64,000 bases of DNA from Verrucomicrobiia bacterium (GCA_035574275.1 DATLYY010000077.1:1-64000), one strand, 5' to 3'. Positions 41,268 to 49,772 are shown, counted from the first letter of the stretch. Program-made: numbers and translations. Notes: a model not told the origin generated them from the sequence alone.

Positions 41268-42496
41268 GGGTCAAGAAAGTCATTGTCGAAAAAGCGGAGC
41301 CGATTCAGCGCATCGCCGCCACCTACCCGGACGTTCTGGAACGGCTGGCGGCCCGCAAAAAAAGCGGGCCGGAGATTTTGAACGTCGGGCGGATCGTGCC
41401 GGATTTGCCCCTCCATCCGGAAGTGGAAAAGATGGCCAGTGAGCATTTCCGAGAGGGTCTGGTCTGGTCCCCTAGGCCGGATGCCAAACTGGTCGCCGAG
41501 TTCAAGAAACTGGCCGCCGAATACGTGGAAGAGCGCATCTGGCAGAAATTGGACCGTTTTACCGCCCTAGCCCCCATTCCCGGCGTCAAGCAGGGGTTCT
41601 TTCACCTTTTTCTTCTGTATCTGGAAGCCAAGGAAAAGGTTTTCTTGCCGGACCCGGCTTTTCCCTTCTTCCGGCAGGCGGTCTTTTCGGCCAAGGGGGA
41701 GGCCGTCCCCTACTCCCTTTATGCTCGTACCGATTACCTTCCCAATTTCGACGCCTTGGACGGCCTGCGCGGGGGTCCTCCGAAGGTTTTGGTTTTGAAC
41801 TATCCCCATTCCCCCACCGGGGCGGCGGCCGACCGGAATTTCTTTGAACAGGCCGTGGCGTGGGGTTCACACAAAAATGTTTTAGTGGCCAACGACTTTA
41901 CCTATGGAGAACTGTATTACGACCAAGCGCCGTCGGTGCCCTTGCTTTCCGTTCCAAAAGCTGCCAAGGCGGCCGTCGAATTTTTCTCCTTCACCCACAC
42001 CTTCAATCTCCCCGCTCCCAAGCTGGGGCTGGCCGTCGGCAAACGGGAGGTGGTGGAAAACCTTGAATCCTACATCTTGAGTTTGGGAATTTACCCCTCC
42101 AATTTCGCCCTGCGGCTCGGCATCGAACTGTTGAAACGGCGGCGGGAGATCATTTCCTACCACAACCAAATTTTGGCCGAGCGGAAGAAAATCGTGGCCG
42201 ACGGGCTTGCCCGGCTTGGCTGGAATTTCTGGCGTCCCAAAGGAGGCTGTTTTGTCTGGGTGGAGGTACCGACGCGAGCCAGTTCGCAGGCGTTTGCCCG
42301 CAAGGTGCTGCGCAAAACCGGGGTTTTGGTCTATCCCGGCAATTACTTCGGCGAGGCAGGAGAAGGGCGTTTCCGTCTTTCTCTGGCTGTGCCGACCGAA
42401 ACGCTTACTTCTGTTTTCGTACGGCTTTCGGCCGTGTTTTCTTCCGGGCTGAAAAAAATCCGGCTGTTCGAAAAAAGGGAGAAACAAAGCGCCTGA
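41264..42496 (+). CDS. Class I/II aminotransferase-fold protein lacking the PLP lysine
   Basis: Resembles LL-diaminopimelate/MalY-like fold type I aminotransferases over its full 410 aa: VPDLPL, GVKQGFFHLF, FLPDPAFPFFRQAVFSAKGEAVPYSL, NDFTYGELYYD and the C-terminal RFRLSLAVP. The Schiff-base position, normally S-x-S-K-T/S-[FY]-N, reads SFTHTFNL here: His245 (codon CAC, 41996-41998) replaces the lysine. The usual NYPNNPTG is NYPHSPTG. The frame is intact. TTG at 41264 overlaps the pyrE stop and follows GAGGAAA. It may be a non-enzymatic or altered PLP-fold protein. Confidence 0.8.
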   Translation: MRVKKVIVEKAEPIQRIAATYPDVLERLAARKKSGPEILNVGRIVPDLPLHPEVEKMASEHFREGLVWSPRPDAKLVAEFKKLAAEYVEERIWQKLDRFTALAPIPGVKQGFFHLFLLYLEAKEKVFLPDPAFPFFRQAVFSAKGEAVPYSLYARTDYLPNFDALDGLRGGPPKVLVLNYPHSPTGAAADRNFFEQAVAWGSHKNVLVANDFTYGELYYDQAPSVPLLSVPKAAKAAVEFFSFTHTFNLPAPKLGLAVGKREVVENLESYILSLGIYPSNFALRLGIELLKRRREIISYHNQILAERKKIVADGLARLGWNFWRPKGGCFVWVEVPTRASSQAFARKVLRKTGVLVYPGNYFGEAGEGRFRLSLAVPTETLTSVFVRLSAVFSSGLKKIRLFEKREKQSA

Positions 42497-42519
42497 TGGT
42501 TCGGCAAAGCTCGCCTTAA

Positions 42520-42876
42520 ATGGATGCGCTCCGGCTTTTGGGACTCAAACTCTCCGCCCACGTTGGCACCACCGCCGACGAGCGGCGGCGGGGAGCCCTT
42601 CTGGAAATCGACTGCGAGCTTTTTTTCCCCTTCGCCCCGGCGGCGGCCAAAGATGAGCTTAAAAAAACGGCCGATTACAGTCGGGTTTATTTGGTAATCT
42701 TGAAGGAGATGGAAAAAGAGTTCCATCTCCTGGAAACCGCCGCCTCACGGCTGGCCGAAAAACTGGGAAAGGAGTTTTCGGTCAAAAAAACGGTGGTGCG
42801 CGTGCGCAAACTTTCACCCCCCGGGTTGTACCGGCTTCCCGTGGTGGAGGTGGAAGCTCATTGGCCCAAAAACTGA
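42520..42876 (+). CDS. folB: Dihydroneopterin aldolase
   Basis: Cleaves dihydroneopterin to 6-hydroxymethyl-dihydropterin in folate synthesis. FolB-type T-fold of 118 aa, with LGLKLSAHVGTTADERRRGA (conserved G-x-x-x-x-E-R), DYSRVY, HLLETAASRLAEKL and the catalytic Lys block VRKLSPPG. It is followed by folK after 6 bp. Confidence 0.88.
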   Translation: MDALRLLGLKLSAHVGTTADERRRGALLEIDCELFFPFAPAAAKDELKKTADYSRVYLVILKEMEKEFHLLETAASRLAEKLGKEFSVKKTVVRVRKLSPPGLYRLPVVEVEAHWPKN

Positions 42877-42882
42877 AGTAAA

Positions 42883-43419
42883 ATGGCTGAAAAAACGAAA
42901 GTTGAAGTTTATCTGATTTTGGGGTCCAATCTGGGGAACCGGCTGGGAAATCTCATCGGCGCCGTCGGCCGTTTAAAAAAGCTGACCGCCGCCCCCCTTT
43001 CCGTCTCCTCCGTTTATGAAACCGAGCCGGTGGAGGTCACGGGCGGGCCGTTTTACAATCTTGCCGTCAGCTTCAAAACTTCCCTTGGCGCAGACGAGCT
43101 TCTGGAAAAACTTCTGGAAATCGAGAAAAGCTTCGGGCGGGTGCGCAAAACCGGCAAAGTTCTCCCCCGCACGCTGGATATCGATATTCTTTTTTACGGA
43201 AGCGAGCGAATAAAGGGGCCTCTTTTGGAAATTCCCCATCCACGGATGGCTTCCCGCGGATTCGTTTTGATTCCCCTGGCGGAAATTGCCCCTGCCTTCC
43301 GCCACCCGGTTCTGGGAAAAACCGTTTCCCAGCTTTTGGAAGAAGGGGGCTTTGGCACCGGGGTGCGCTGGGTGGGAAAACTGGAAGAACTTTTGCGGCT
43401 GGAGAAGGTGCGGGAATGA
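42883..43419 (+). CDS. folK: 2-amino-4-hydroxy-6-hydroxymethyldihydropteridine pyrophosphokinase
   Basis: Pyrophosphorylates the folB product. Signatures: LILGSNLGNRLGNL, SSVYETEPVEVTGGPFYNLAV, RTLDIDILFYG (magnesium Asp pair) and IPHPRMASRGFVLIPLAEIAP. 178 aa. The stop overlaps the kinase gene by 4 bp. Confidence 0.94.
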   Translation: MAEKTKVEVYLILGSNLGNRLGNLIGAVGRLKKLTAAPLSVSSVYETEPVEVTGGPFYNLAVSFKTSLGADELLEKLLEIEKSFGRVRKTGKVLPRTLDIDILFYGSERIKGPLLEIPHPRMASRGFVLIPLAEIAPAFRHPVLGKTVSQLLEEGGFGTGVRWVGKLEELLRLEKVRE

Positions 43420-44105
43420 AGGAAAAACCGAGCCGCACCCGCCCGACTTATTTGGCGGTGGAGGGACCGATCGGGGCGGGCAAGACCTCCTTGGTCAAAC
43501 TTTTGGCGGAACGGCTCGGCTACCGCGCCGTTTTGGAGGAGGCGGACGAAAACCCCTTCCTTTCCGAGTTCTACCGCGCTCCGCGGAAGTCCGCCTTTCA
43601 GGCCCAGCTTTTTTTTCTTCTCTCCCGTTGGCGGCAGCAGGTGGAATTGTCCGAGCCGGACTTGTTTGCGCCAGGGGTGATTTTCGACTACATCCTTCCC
43701 AAGGACCGTCTTTTTGCCGAACTGGTACTTTCGGAAAAAGAGTTGTATTTGTATCAAAAACTGGAGGAGGGTTTGGCCAAGGCAGCCCGCCGGCCGGATT
43801 TGGTGATTTACCTAGAGGCCTCCTTTCCGGTTTTGTGGAAACGGATAAAAATGCGCGACCGGGCGTACGAAAAAAACATGGCGCCGGAGTATCTGGAGAA
43901 AGTGGTGGACAAATACCGTCAGTTCTTTTTCGATTACCGGGATACCCCCCTTTTGGTGGTCAACACGGACAAGCTGGATTTTGTCGCCAATCCTTCCGAT
44001 TTTGCCCTGCTGGTCCGGGAAATCGAAAAACCCCCCTTCGGCACCCGTTACTGGCGGCCGGATTTCACCGACGGGACCCCCTTGATGGAGCAAAAAGAAA
44101 AATAA
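43416..44105 (+). CDS. Deoxynucleoside kinase
   Basis: Phosphorylates deoxynucleosides in salvage. P-loop GPIGAGKTSLVK; EEADENPFLSEFY and FQAQLFFLLSRWRQQ match the dGK/dAK family; DYILPKDRLFAELVL holds a D/E-R-S-like motif variant; PDLVIYLEA and the lid with arginines (RIKMRDRAYEKNM) follow. FolK-dNK adjacency is common in Bacteroidetes-like genomes. Base specificity is not readable. Confidence 0.88.
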   Translation: MKEKPSRTRPTYLAVEGPIGAGKTSLVKLLAERLGYRAVLEEADENPFLSEFYRAPRKSAFQAQLFFLLSRWRQQVELSEPDLFAPGVIFDYILPKDRLFAELVLSEKELYLYQKLEEGLAKAARRPDLVIYLEASFPVLWKRIKMRDRAYEKNMAPEYLEKVVDKYRQFFFDYRDTPLLVVNTDKLDFVANPSDFALLVREIEKPPFGTRYWRPDFTDGTPLMEQKEK

Positions 44106-44149
44106 TATTTTTCATCCCAAATTAGATTCGGCGCTTATCTTTGTAGCCC

Positions 44150-44986
44150 ATGATGAAACGATTATTCATTGCTTTGGTACTGCTCGTTATTCCCGGCTGT
44201 CTTTGGGCCGATAGCCGGATGGTTTTCCGCGAAGCGGTCTGGGGAGGCGCCCGCAAGGATACGATAGTGGTCTGGCAAACGAATCTTTTCCGGCTTAATT
44301 CCGCCCGCATCACCCGTAGCTATGCCCGTAAAACCGGAAGTTTTGCCGACACCTCGGAGCTCGTTCCCAACTACACGGACAGCGTATACTATCTGATGGG
44401 GAATTTCGAGACCTGTTTTGCCCGCTCGCTAGCCGCCGATTCCGTCTTCCGGGCCCGCCGGGGGGTCTTGCGTCTTGCCGGCGGCACTCTGCAGGAAAAA
44501 AAATTAACCGATAAACGGCGGATTGCCGACACGGCCTGCGTTCACCGGCAATGGGTATGGGAGGGTTGTTCACTCGACTCGGCCGGAAAAACGATCGGCA
44601 CGGTTGATTTGGAGTTCGATTTCTGGCTAGCAGAAAAAGGATTTAACGGAAAGGCCGACGTGGAGTTCTACGACCAGTTCCGGATGAAAAACTACCGGGG
44701 GCTGCGGATATTCGAAGGGATTGAGGCGGGGCGGATTTCCAATCTGCTTGGCATCTGGCTGGTGGAGTTTGAAAAAAAGGCCGCCGCGGAGAAGATTTTT
44801 CCGCTGGAGATGAAACTCACTCTCAAGCGCAAGTTGCCCAAGGGCGTAAAGGAATATGTTTATTCCCGACAGGCCATGCAGCTGTCGGCGGAGCAACGAA
44901 GCATTTCGGAGTTCAAAATTCCCAACGGGTACAAGCGGATAGCCGCCCCGGAATCCCGTTCGGCCGGAAAAAAGAGAAGGAAATGA
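44150..44986 (+). CDS. Hypothetical exported protein, 278 aa
   Basis: Signal peptide MMKRLFIALVLLVIPGCLWA, with a Cys in PGCLWAD that does not make a good lipobox. The mature part is beta-rich and ends in EFKIPNGYKRIAAPE, reminiscent of DUF4412-type proteins; this match is weak. It lies between the deoxynucleoside kinase and panB, overlapping panB by 4 bp, and has no obvious link to coenzyme A synthesis. Confidence 0.55.
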   Translation: MMKRLFIALVLLVIPGCLWADSRMVFREAVWGGARKDTIVVWQTNLFRLNSARITRSYARKTGSFADTSELVPNYTDSVYYLMGNFETCFARSLAADSVFRARRGVLRLAGGTLQEKKLTDKRRIADTACVHRQWVWEGCSLDSAGKTIGTVDLEFDFWLAEKGFNGKADVEFYDQFRMKNYRGLRIFEGIEAGRISNLLGIWLVEFEKKAAAEKIFPLEMKLTLKRKLPKGVKEYVYSRQAMQLSAEQRSISEFKIPNGYKRIAAPESRSAGKKRRK

Positions 44987-45789
44987 GCCCGGCCGACAAA
45001 ATCACCGTCAAAAGCTTCCGGGAATTCAAAAAGCGGGGAGAGCCAATTGTGGTTCTGACCGCGTATGATTACCAGACAGCCAAGATTTTGGATGCTGTAG
45101 GGGTGGATGCCCTTTTGGTCGGCGATTCCGCCAACATGGTTTTCTACGGCCAGCCGAACACCCTCTCCATCACGCTGGAGCAGATGCTCTACCATACGCA
45201 GGCGGTCAGCCGGGCGGCGGCGCGAGCCTTGGTTATCGGAGACATGCCCTTTCTGTCCTTCCAAATCTCTCCGGCCGAGGCGGTGGCGAACGCCGGGCGG
45301 TTCTTGAAGGAGGCCGGCGCGGCGGCCGTCAAACTGGAAGGGGGGGTGGAACTGGCTCCCACAGTAAAACATTTGGTGGAGGTGGGCATTCCGGTGATGG
45401 GGCATATCGGTCTGGCCCCACAGGCCGTGCATAAAATGGGGGGGTACGTGGTACAGGGGAAAAACGAAAAATCGGTGGCCTATCTTTTGGAAAGCGCCCA
45501 GGTGCTCGAGGAAGCGGGAGCGTTTTCGCTCGTAGTGGAGGGGGTGGCGGCCGAGGCCGCCCGCAAAATCACGCGCTCCGTTTCCATCCCGACCATCGGC
45601 ATCGGCGCGGGGCCCGACTGCGACGGGCAGGTTCTGGTCACTTCCGATTTATTGGGCATCTTTTCCGATTTCAAGCCGAAATTCGTCCGGCGCTACGCCA
45701 ATTTGTCGGAGGAAATCAAAAAGGCAGTCTCCACCTTCATTTCCGACGTCAAACACCACCGTTTTCCCACCGAAGAAGAAAGTTATTAA
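44983..45789 (+). CDS. panB: 3-methyl-2-oxobutanoate hydroxymethyltransferase
   Basis: First pantothenate step, from 2-oxoisovalerate to ketopantoate. TIM barrel with VLTAYDYQTAKILD, LLVGDSANMVFYG, GDMPFLSFQ, VKLEGGVE, GHIGLAPQAVHKMGGY and IGIGAGPDCDGQVLV. 268 aa. Its stop overlaps the panC ATG (TAATG). Confidence 0.95.
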   Translation: MSPADKITVKSFREFKKRGEPIVVLTAYDYQTAKILDAVGVDALLVGDSANMVFYGQPNTLSITLEQMLYHTQAVSRAAARALVIGDMPFLSFQISPAEAVANAGRFLKEAGAAAVKLEGGVELAPTVKHLVEVGIPVMGHIGLAPQAVHKMGGYVVQGKNEKSVAYLLESAQVLEEAGAFSLVVEGVAAEAARKITRSVSIPTIGIGAGPDCDGQVLVTSDLLGIFSDFKPKFVRRYANLSEEIKKAVSTFISDVKHHRFPTEEESY

Positions 45790-46640
45790 TGCGGCAAGTC
45801 CCCACCGTCCTGCGGATGCAGGCGCTTAGCCGGAGCTGGCGGAAAAAGGGGCTTACCGTCGGACTCGTGCCGACGATGGGATATTTGCACGAGGGACATC
45901 TTTCGCTCATTAAAAGAGCGAGCCAAGATTGCGACCGGGTGATTGTTTCCGTCTTTGTCAATCCCCTGCAGTTCGGCCCCACGGAGGATTTTGCGCGCTA
46001 CCCGCGGGATATGAAGCGGGATCGAGCCCTTTGCTTGAAAGCAGGCGTGGATGCCTTGTTCATCCCTTCTGCAAAAGAGATGTATCCCGCCGGTTTTCAG
46101 ACCTCCATAGAAGTCGAGAAGTTGTCCCAAGGACTGGAGGGGGCGGCGCGCCCCGGCCATTTTCGCGGCGTGGCTACTGTTGTTGCCAAGCTTTTCAACG
46201 CTTGTTTGCCGGACGTCGCATATTTCGGTCAAAAGGATTACCAGCAGTCCGCCGTCATTAAGCAAATGGTTTTTGACTTGAATTTTCCCGTAAAAATTGT
46301 AGTTTGCCCCACCGTCCGCGAGTCGTCCGGCCTGGCGGCTTCCTCCCGCAACAGGTACTTGAGCGAGATCGAGCGCCGGGAGGCGGCGGTTTTGCACCGG
46401 GCCCTCGAGCGGGGGGCGGAAAAATGGAAAGCCAAATTTCCCCCGGAGGAAGTTTTGCGAATCGTGCAAGATTACATACGAAGTCATTCGAATTTTGAAG
46501 TGGAATATGTGGAGGCCTCCGACCCGAAAACGCTATTGCCCGTGCGGGAGTCGGGCCGTCCGGCAGTGCTATCGTTAGCCGCCCGGTCGGGGAAAGTTCG
46601 CTTGATTGACAATGTCTTGGTGGGAGCAAAGCTCTACTGA
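45789..46640 (+). CDS. panC: Pantothenate synthetase
   Basis: Joins pantoate and beta-alanine using ATP. HIGH-type motif LVPTMGYLHEGHLSLIKRA, FVNPLQFGPTEDFARYPRD, GHFRGVATVVAKLFN, YFGQKDYQQ and KMSK-like region SGLAASSRNRYLS. 283 aa. Between panB and panD. Confidence 0.95.
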   Translation: MRQVPTVLRMQALSRSWRKKGLTVGLVPTMGYLHEGHLSLIKRASQDCDRVIVSVFVNPLQFGPTEDFARYPRDMKRDRALCLKAGVDALFIPSAKEMYPAGFQTSIEVEKLSQGLEGAARPGHFRGVATVVAKLFNACLPDVAYFGQKDYQQSAVIKQMVFDLNFPVKIVVCPTVRESSGLAASSRNRYLSEIERREAAVLHRALERGAEKWKAKFPPEEVLRIVQDYIRSHSNFEVEYVEASDPKTLLPVRESGRPAVLSLAARSGKVRLIDNVLVGAKLY

Positions 46641-46649
46641 AAGGATGCA

Positions 46650-46997
46650 ATGCTGATTGAGGTTTTGAAGTCGAAAATTCACCGCGCCCGGGTTACCGAG
46701 GCCAATTTGCAATACGCCGGCAGCATCACCATTGACGAAAAATTGATGGAAGCAGCTAATCTTCAGACCGGAGAAAAAGTGCAGGTGGTCAATTTGCACA
46801 ACGGAGAGCGGTTTGAAACCTATGTCATTAAAGGGAAGAAAAACTCCGGCGTCATTTGTTTGAACGGCCCCGCCGCCCGGCTGGGACAGGTGGGGGATTT
46901 GGTTATCATACTCTCCTATGCCCAAATGAGCCCCGAGGAAGCCAAAAAGTTTCATCCCAAGATTGTCCAAATCAACGAAAAAAACCGGCTTAAATAA
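46650..46997 (+). CDS. panD: Aspartate 1-decarboxylase
   Basis: Pyruvoyl enzyme making beta-alanine. The self-cleavage site YAGSITID places Gly24-Ser25 correctly, with Lys9 (LKSKIHRA) and Tyr58-like YVIKG. 115 aa, standard. AAGGA precedes the ATG. The 3' end overlaps the next gene by 35 bp. Confidence 0.95.
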   Translation: MLIEVLKSKIHRARVTEANLQYAGSITIDEKLMEAANLQTGEKVQVVNLHNGERFETYVIKGKKNSGVICLNGPAARLGQVGDLVIILSYAQMSPEEAKKFHPKIVQINEKNRLK

Positions 46998-47733
46998 CAC
47001 GGCCGCCGTCATTCTGGCCGCCGGAAAGGGAAAGCGGATGCGCTCCCCCCTCCCTAAAGTGCTCCATCGACTTTTGGGCCGTCCGCTTGTTTGCTGGGTG
47101 GTGGAAGCGGCGCAAAAAGCCGGAATTAAGAAAATCATCGTTGTTGTCGGCTTCAAGGGGGAGAAAGTCAAAAAAGCCCTGAAGGGTTACACGGTGGAAT
47201 TCGTCTGGCAAAAATCGCAGCTCGGCACGGGGCACGCCGTGCGGATGGCTTACCCCAAGCTCAAAAATTTTCGCGGCACCCTGTTGGTTCTGGCCGGGGA
47301 CGTGCCGGCCATTAAGCCGCAAACGATTCGCCACTTTATCGACTTTCACAAACGACAAAAGGCCTTGGCCTCCGTTCTGACCGCCCGCTGGCCGGACCCC
47401 ACCGGCTACGGCCGCATCGTTCGTTCTAAAAGAGGGGATGTTTTGCGCATCGTGGAGCACAAAGACGCCACGCCCGAGGAACGGAAAATCCGCGAAGTGA
47501 ACACCGGCACCCTGGTCTTCCGCGTCCCGCCATTTTTTAAACTTTTATCCCGAATCAAAAACCAAAATACCCAGAAGGAATACTATTTAACGGACGTGAT
47601 AACCGTCTTGAACCGGCAGAAAAAGAAAGTCGCCGCACTGCTTTTGAAAAACCTAATCGAAGCGCAGGGGGTGAATTCGCGCGAGGAGCTGCAGCGTTTA
47701 GAGAACGCTTTTAATCAGCGTCTATGGAGATAA
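46963..47733 (+). CDS. GlmU-like N-acetylglucosamine-1-P uridylyltransferase domain protein
   Basis: Nucleotidyltransferase with [58 protein letters not shown] and YYLTDVI, the GlmU pyrophosphorylase pattern. It stops at 256 aa after [15 protein letters not shown] and has no acetyltransferase beta-helix, so it covers only the UDP-GlcNAc-forming half. The start is probably TTG at 46963 inside panD because no ATG or GTG occurs before the signature; that choice is uncertain. Confidence 0.85.
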   Translation: MSKSTKKTGLNNTAAVILAAGKGKRMRSPLPKVLHRLLGRPLVCWVVEAAQKAGIKKIIVVVGFKGEKVKKALKGYTVEFVWQKSQLGTGHAVRMAYPKLKNFRGTLLVLAGDVPAIKPQTIRHFIDFHKRQKALASVLTARWPDPTGYGRIVRSKRGDVLRIVEHKDATPEERKIREVNTGTLVFRVPPFFKLLSRIKNQNTQKEYYLTDVITVLNRQKKKVAALLLKNLIEAQGVNSREELQRLENAFNQRLWR

Positions 47734-47734
47734 A

Positions 47735-48523
47735 ATGGACTGGGCAGAAACTCTGAGAAGTCAAATCTCAATACTTGCAGGACAATACGCTGAGAAGTAT
47801 GACATATCTCATCTGGTGACACCTAGTGGCGTTGTTATTTTCAAAGAAGACTTGGACAATGGTCTTAATGGCAACTTCATCGAGGCATCTTATAAAACAA
47901 TCTTGAATGACGAGAATTGGAAAAAAAGATTGCAGAAACCGCATCCGCATTTTGAAAGTGATTCAAATATCCGTGAATTAGATTCTTGCACCAGTTCTGA
48001 TGCTCTTCTTATGAATATTTTCTGCTTTCCCGATGTTATTGAGGAGAGATTACTTGGAAAACTTTTAGGAATTACCGGTTTTCAACAGCCCGAGTTTGGT
48101 TATGAACCCGGGGTTATGAAAAATGGAAGCCGCGACAAAACCGAGATTGACATGAAAATAGGTAAAGTCATTTTCGAATCTAAGCTGACCGAAAATAACT
48201 TTACCGATAAAGAGAAACATGTGGTTGAGCGCTATGATAACTTTCATAAGGTTTTTAATTCTGCGGATCTTTTTCAAGACGAGTCAAACTATAAAAACTA
48301 CCAATTGATTAGAAACGTATTAGCTGCGTTTGAGAACGGCTTTTCTTTTTACCTCTTGTGCGATGCAAGGAGACCGGACTTGGTTAGAGAATTTTACTTT
48401 ACGGTTAGATGTGTTAGAGACCAAAATCTAAGATCTAGGTGCTGCATAATTTTTTGGCAGGAAATTGCCGATTCTGTTAACCTGAACCTTCGGTTTTTTT
48501 TAAAGGAGAAGTATGGGTTGTAG
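47735..48523 (+). CDS. PD-(D/E)XK nuclease-like protein, 262 aa, AT-rich
   Basis: A probable restriction-type nuclease. EID-x8-ESK at Asp139, Glu148 and Lys150 is a good PD-(D/E)XK core, and LDSCTSSDALLMNIFCF recalls the conserved SSQAL-N segment of PGN_0703-like putative endonucleases. GGAG lies 5 nt before the ATG. Base composition and codon use (many AAT, AAA, TTA, AGA) differ strongly from both sides, which suggests recent transfer. No methyltransferase partner is visible. Confidence 0.65.
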   Translation: MDWAETLRSQISILAGQYAEKYDISHLVTPSGVVIFKEDLDNGLNGNFIEASYKTILNDENWKKRLQKPHPHFESDSNIRELDSCTSSDALLMNIFCFPDVIEERLLGKLLGITGFQQPEFGYEPGVMKNGSRDKTEIDMKIGKVIFESKLTENNFTDKEKHVVERYDNFHKVFNSADLFQDESNYKNYQLIRNVLAAFENGFSFYLLCDARRPDLVREFYFTVRCVRDQNLRSRCCIIFWQEIADSVNLNLRFFLKEKYGL

Positions 48524-48534
48524 ATCAGGTTCAG

Positions 48535-48560
48535 CCCAGGGGCTTCCTTCCTGGGGTTTT
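48535..48560 (+). terminator. Probable terminator after the nuclease-like gene
   Basis: CCCAGG (48535-48540) pairs with CCTGGG (48550-48555) around a 9-nt loop, followed by G and five T. The stem is short but well placed just after the stop at 48523 and before the DUF2087 gene. Confidence 0.5.
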
Positions 48561-48567
48561 TCTAAAA

Positions 48568-48855
48568 ATGGACATTCCAATTGAACTGAAAGGTTTCCTC
48601 GACAAAGATTCAAAGCTCAGATCCTGGCCTTCGAGAAAGCACCGGGAGAAACAGCTTTTGGCCCTGGAATTTCTAGTCGTCAAGTTTGAGCCAGGCCGGG
48701 AATATTCGGAGAAAGAAGTAAACGAAATACTAAATCAAAATCACACCTTCGGAGACCCGGCCCTGCTCCGGCGAGAGCTTTATATGAAAAAATTGCTCGA
48801 CCGCACTCCCGATGGGAGCCGCTATTGGCTGCAGGAAAAAATTGGCTCCGTTTAG
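48568..48855 (+). CDS. DUF2087-domain protein, 95 aa
   Basis: Matches DUF2087 well: FLDKDSKLRSWPSRKHREKQ, then FEPGREYSEKEVNEIL, HTFGDPALLRRELYMKK and LLDRTPDGSRYWL. The domain looks like a small winged-helix fold, often fused to ArsR-type regulators, so it may bind nucleic acid or a partner. Function is unknown. No clear ribosome site. Confidence 0.8.
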   Translation: MDIPIELKGFLDKDSKLRSWPSRKHREKQLLALEFLVVKFEPGREYSEKEVNEILNQNHTFGDPALLRRELYMKKLLDRTPDGSRYWLQEKIGSV

Positions 48856-48858
48856 GGC

Positions 48859-48887
48859 TTGACAGCAGCCTGAAGGAAGGGAATATT
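48859..48887 (+). promoter_or_regulatory. Promoter-like pair ahead of the thioredoxin-TPR gene
   Basis: Perfect TTGACA at 48859-48864; a 17-bp spacer leads to AATATT (48882-48887), and a 19-bp spacer to TATTAA. Transcription would begin only a few bases before the ATG at 48897, implying a very short leader, which agrees with the lack of a Shine-Dalgarno sequence close to that ATG. Confidence 0.4.
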
Positions 48888-48896
48888 AACCTTCGA

Positions 48897-49772
48897 ATGA
48901 AAAAGATTGGGCGGCTGACGAAACTGAACACCCTCCTCGTGGCGGGGATTCTCTATTTTTCGGCACCGCTTATCGCCGATGAAAAATCCAAAGAAATTGC
49001 CTGGCAGGACTACGCCAAGGCCACGGCCGAAGCAAAGAAAGCGAACAAACCGGTTCTAATCGATTTCTGGCGGCCGGGCTGAAAGTGGTGCGCGCGGATG
49101 GAGGAGTCGACCTACGTCGCTTCCAAAGTCATCCGCCTCCAAGACCAGTTGGTCTTTGCGAAAGTAAACGGACGGGAGGATACAGCGCTGGCGCGTCAGT
49201 ACGGAATCGCCGGCTATCCCACCATTATCCTGCTGGCCTCCACCGGTGAAGAAATCGACCGGCTGTGGGGTTACTTCCCGCCGGATAGTTTCCATCAAAC
49301 CATCACCAATTATATGGCGGGCGTGGGGACTTTGCCGTCTCTGGAAAAGCAGTTGGCCAAAGAACCGGAAAATATCGGCCTGATGATGCACGTTGCCGAA
49401 AAATACGCCAGCCGCAGTCAATTTGAAAAATCCGTCGAACTCTACAAACGGGTGGTCGCCATGGACCGCGAAAACAAAAGCGGCAAAGTTCCGGAGGCCA
49501 TCTACAATGCCGGGGATGCCCTGTCCCGCGGTAAGAAATTTATGATAGCCAAACAATACTTTCAAACGCTCGTGGAGAAGTATCCCGCTTCGGAACTATA
49601 TAACGACGCCTTGGTGGAGATCCCGTACCAGTACGAGCAAGCGGGAGATACGACGAGTGCCTTGAAGGGCTACCAACAACTGCTCAAAGACCACCCCACC
49701 CACCCGGACTCGACTTGGCTGCGGAAACGGATCGAAAAGTTCAGTACGCCCGCCAAGGAAACCGATAAGTAA
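48897..49772 (+). CDS. Thioredoxin-fold TPR protein with in-frame TGA at the redox site (candidate selenoprotein)
   Basis: Read through TGA 49080-49082, this gives one 291-aa protein in a single frame. Residues 1-27 are a signal peptide (ending LIADE). The thioredoxin domain has VLIDFWRPG, then the TGA as residue 62, then KWC65 ARMEESTY, and cis-Pro108 in GIAGYPTI. The TGA aligns exactly with the first Cys of the CxWC redox motif (U-K-W-C). Residues about 150-285 hold three to four TPR-like helix pairs (for example SQFEKSVELYKRVVAMD, GKKFMIAKQYFQTLVEKYP). Selenocysteine insertion is my preferred reading; a nonsense mutation or sequencing error of TGC/TGT remains possible. If it terminates, an ATG at 49098 would begin a redox-less remnant. 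Confidence 0.7.
49094..49136 (+). promoter_or_regulatory. SECIS-like imperfect hairpin just after the in-frame TGA
   Basis: GCGGATG (49094-49100) pairs perfectly with CATCCGC (49130-49136). Inside, GGAG pairs with TTCC (one G-U), a T-C mismatch follows, and CGAC pairs with GTCG around a CTAC loop (49112-49115). The loop lies 30-33 nt after the TGA, inside the distance used for bacterial SECIS elements. It lacks the usual G at the start of the apical loop, so the match is partial. Confidence 0.45.

Noticed and set aside
49098-49772. A separate gene starting at ATG 49098 after the TGA
   Set aside because: It would begin inside the thioredoxin active site, without strands 1-2 and without a signal peptide or ribosome site, so one readthrough protein or a broken gene is more likely.
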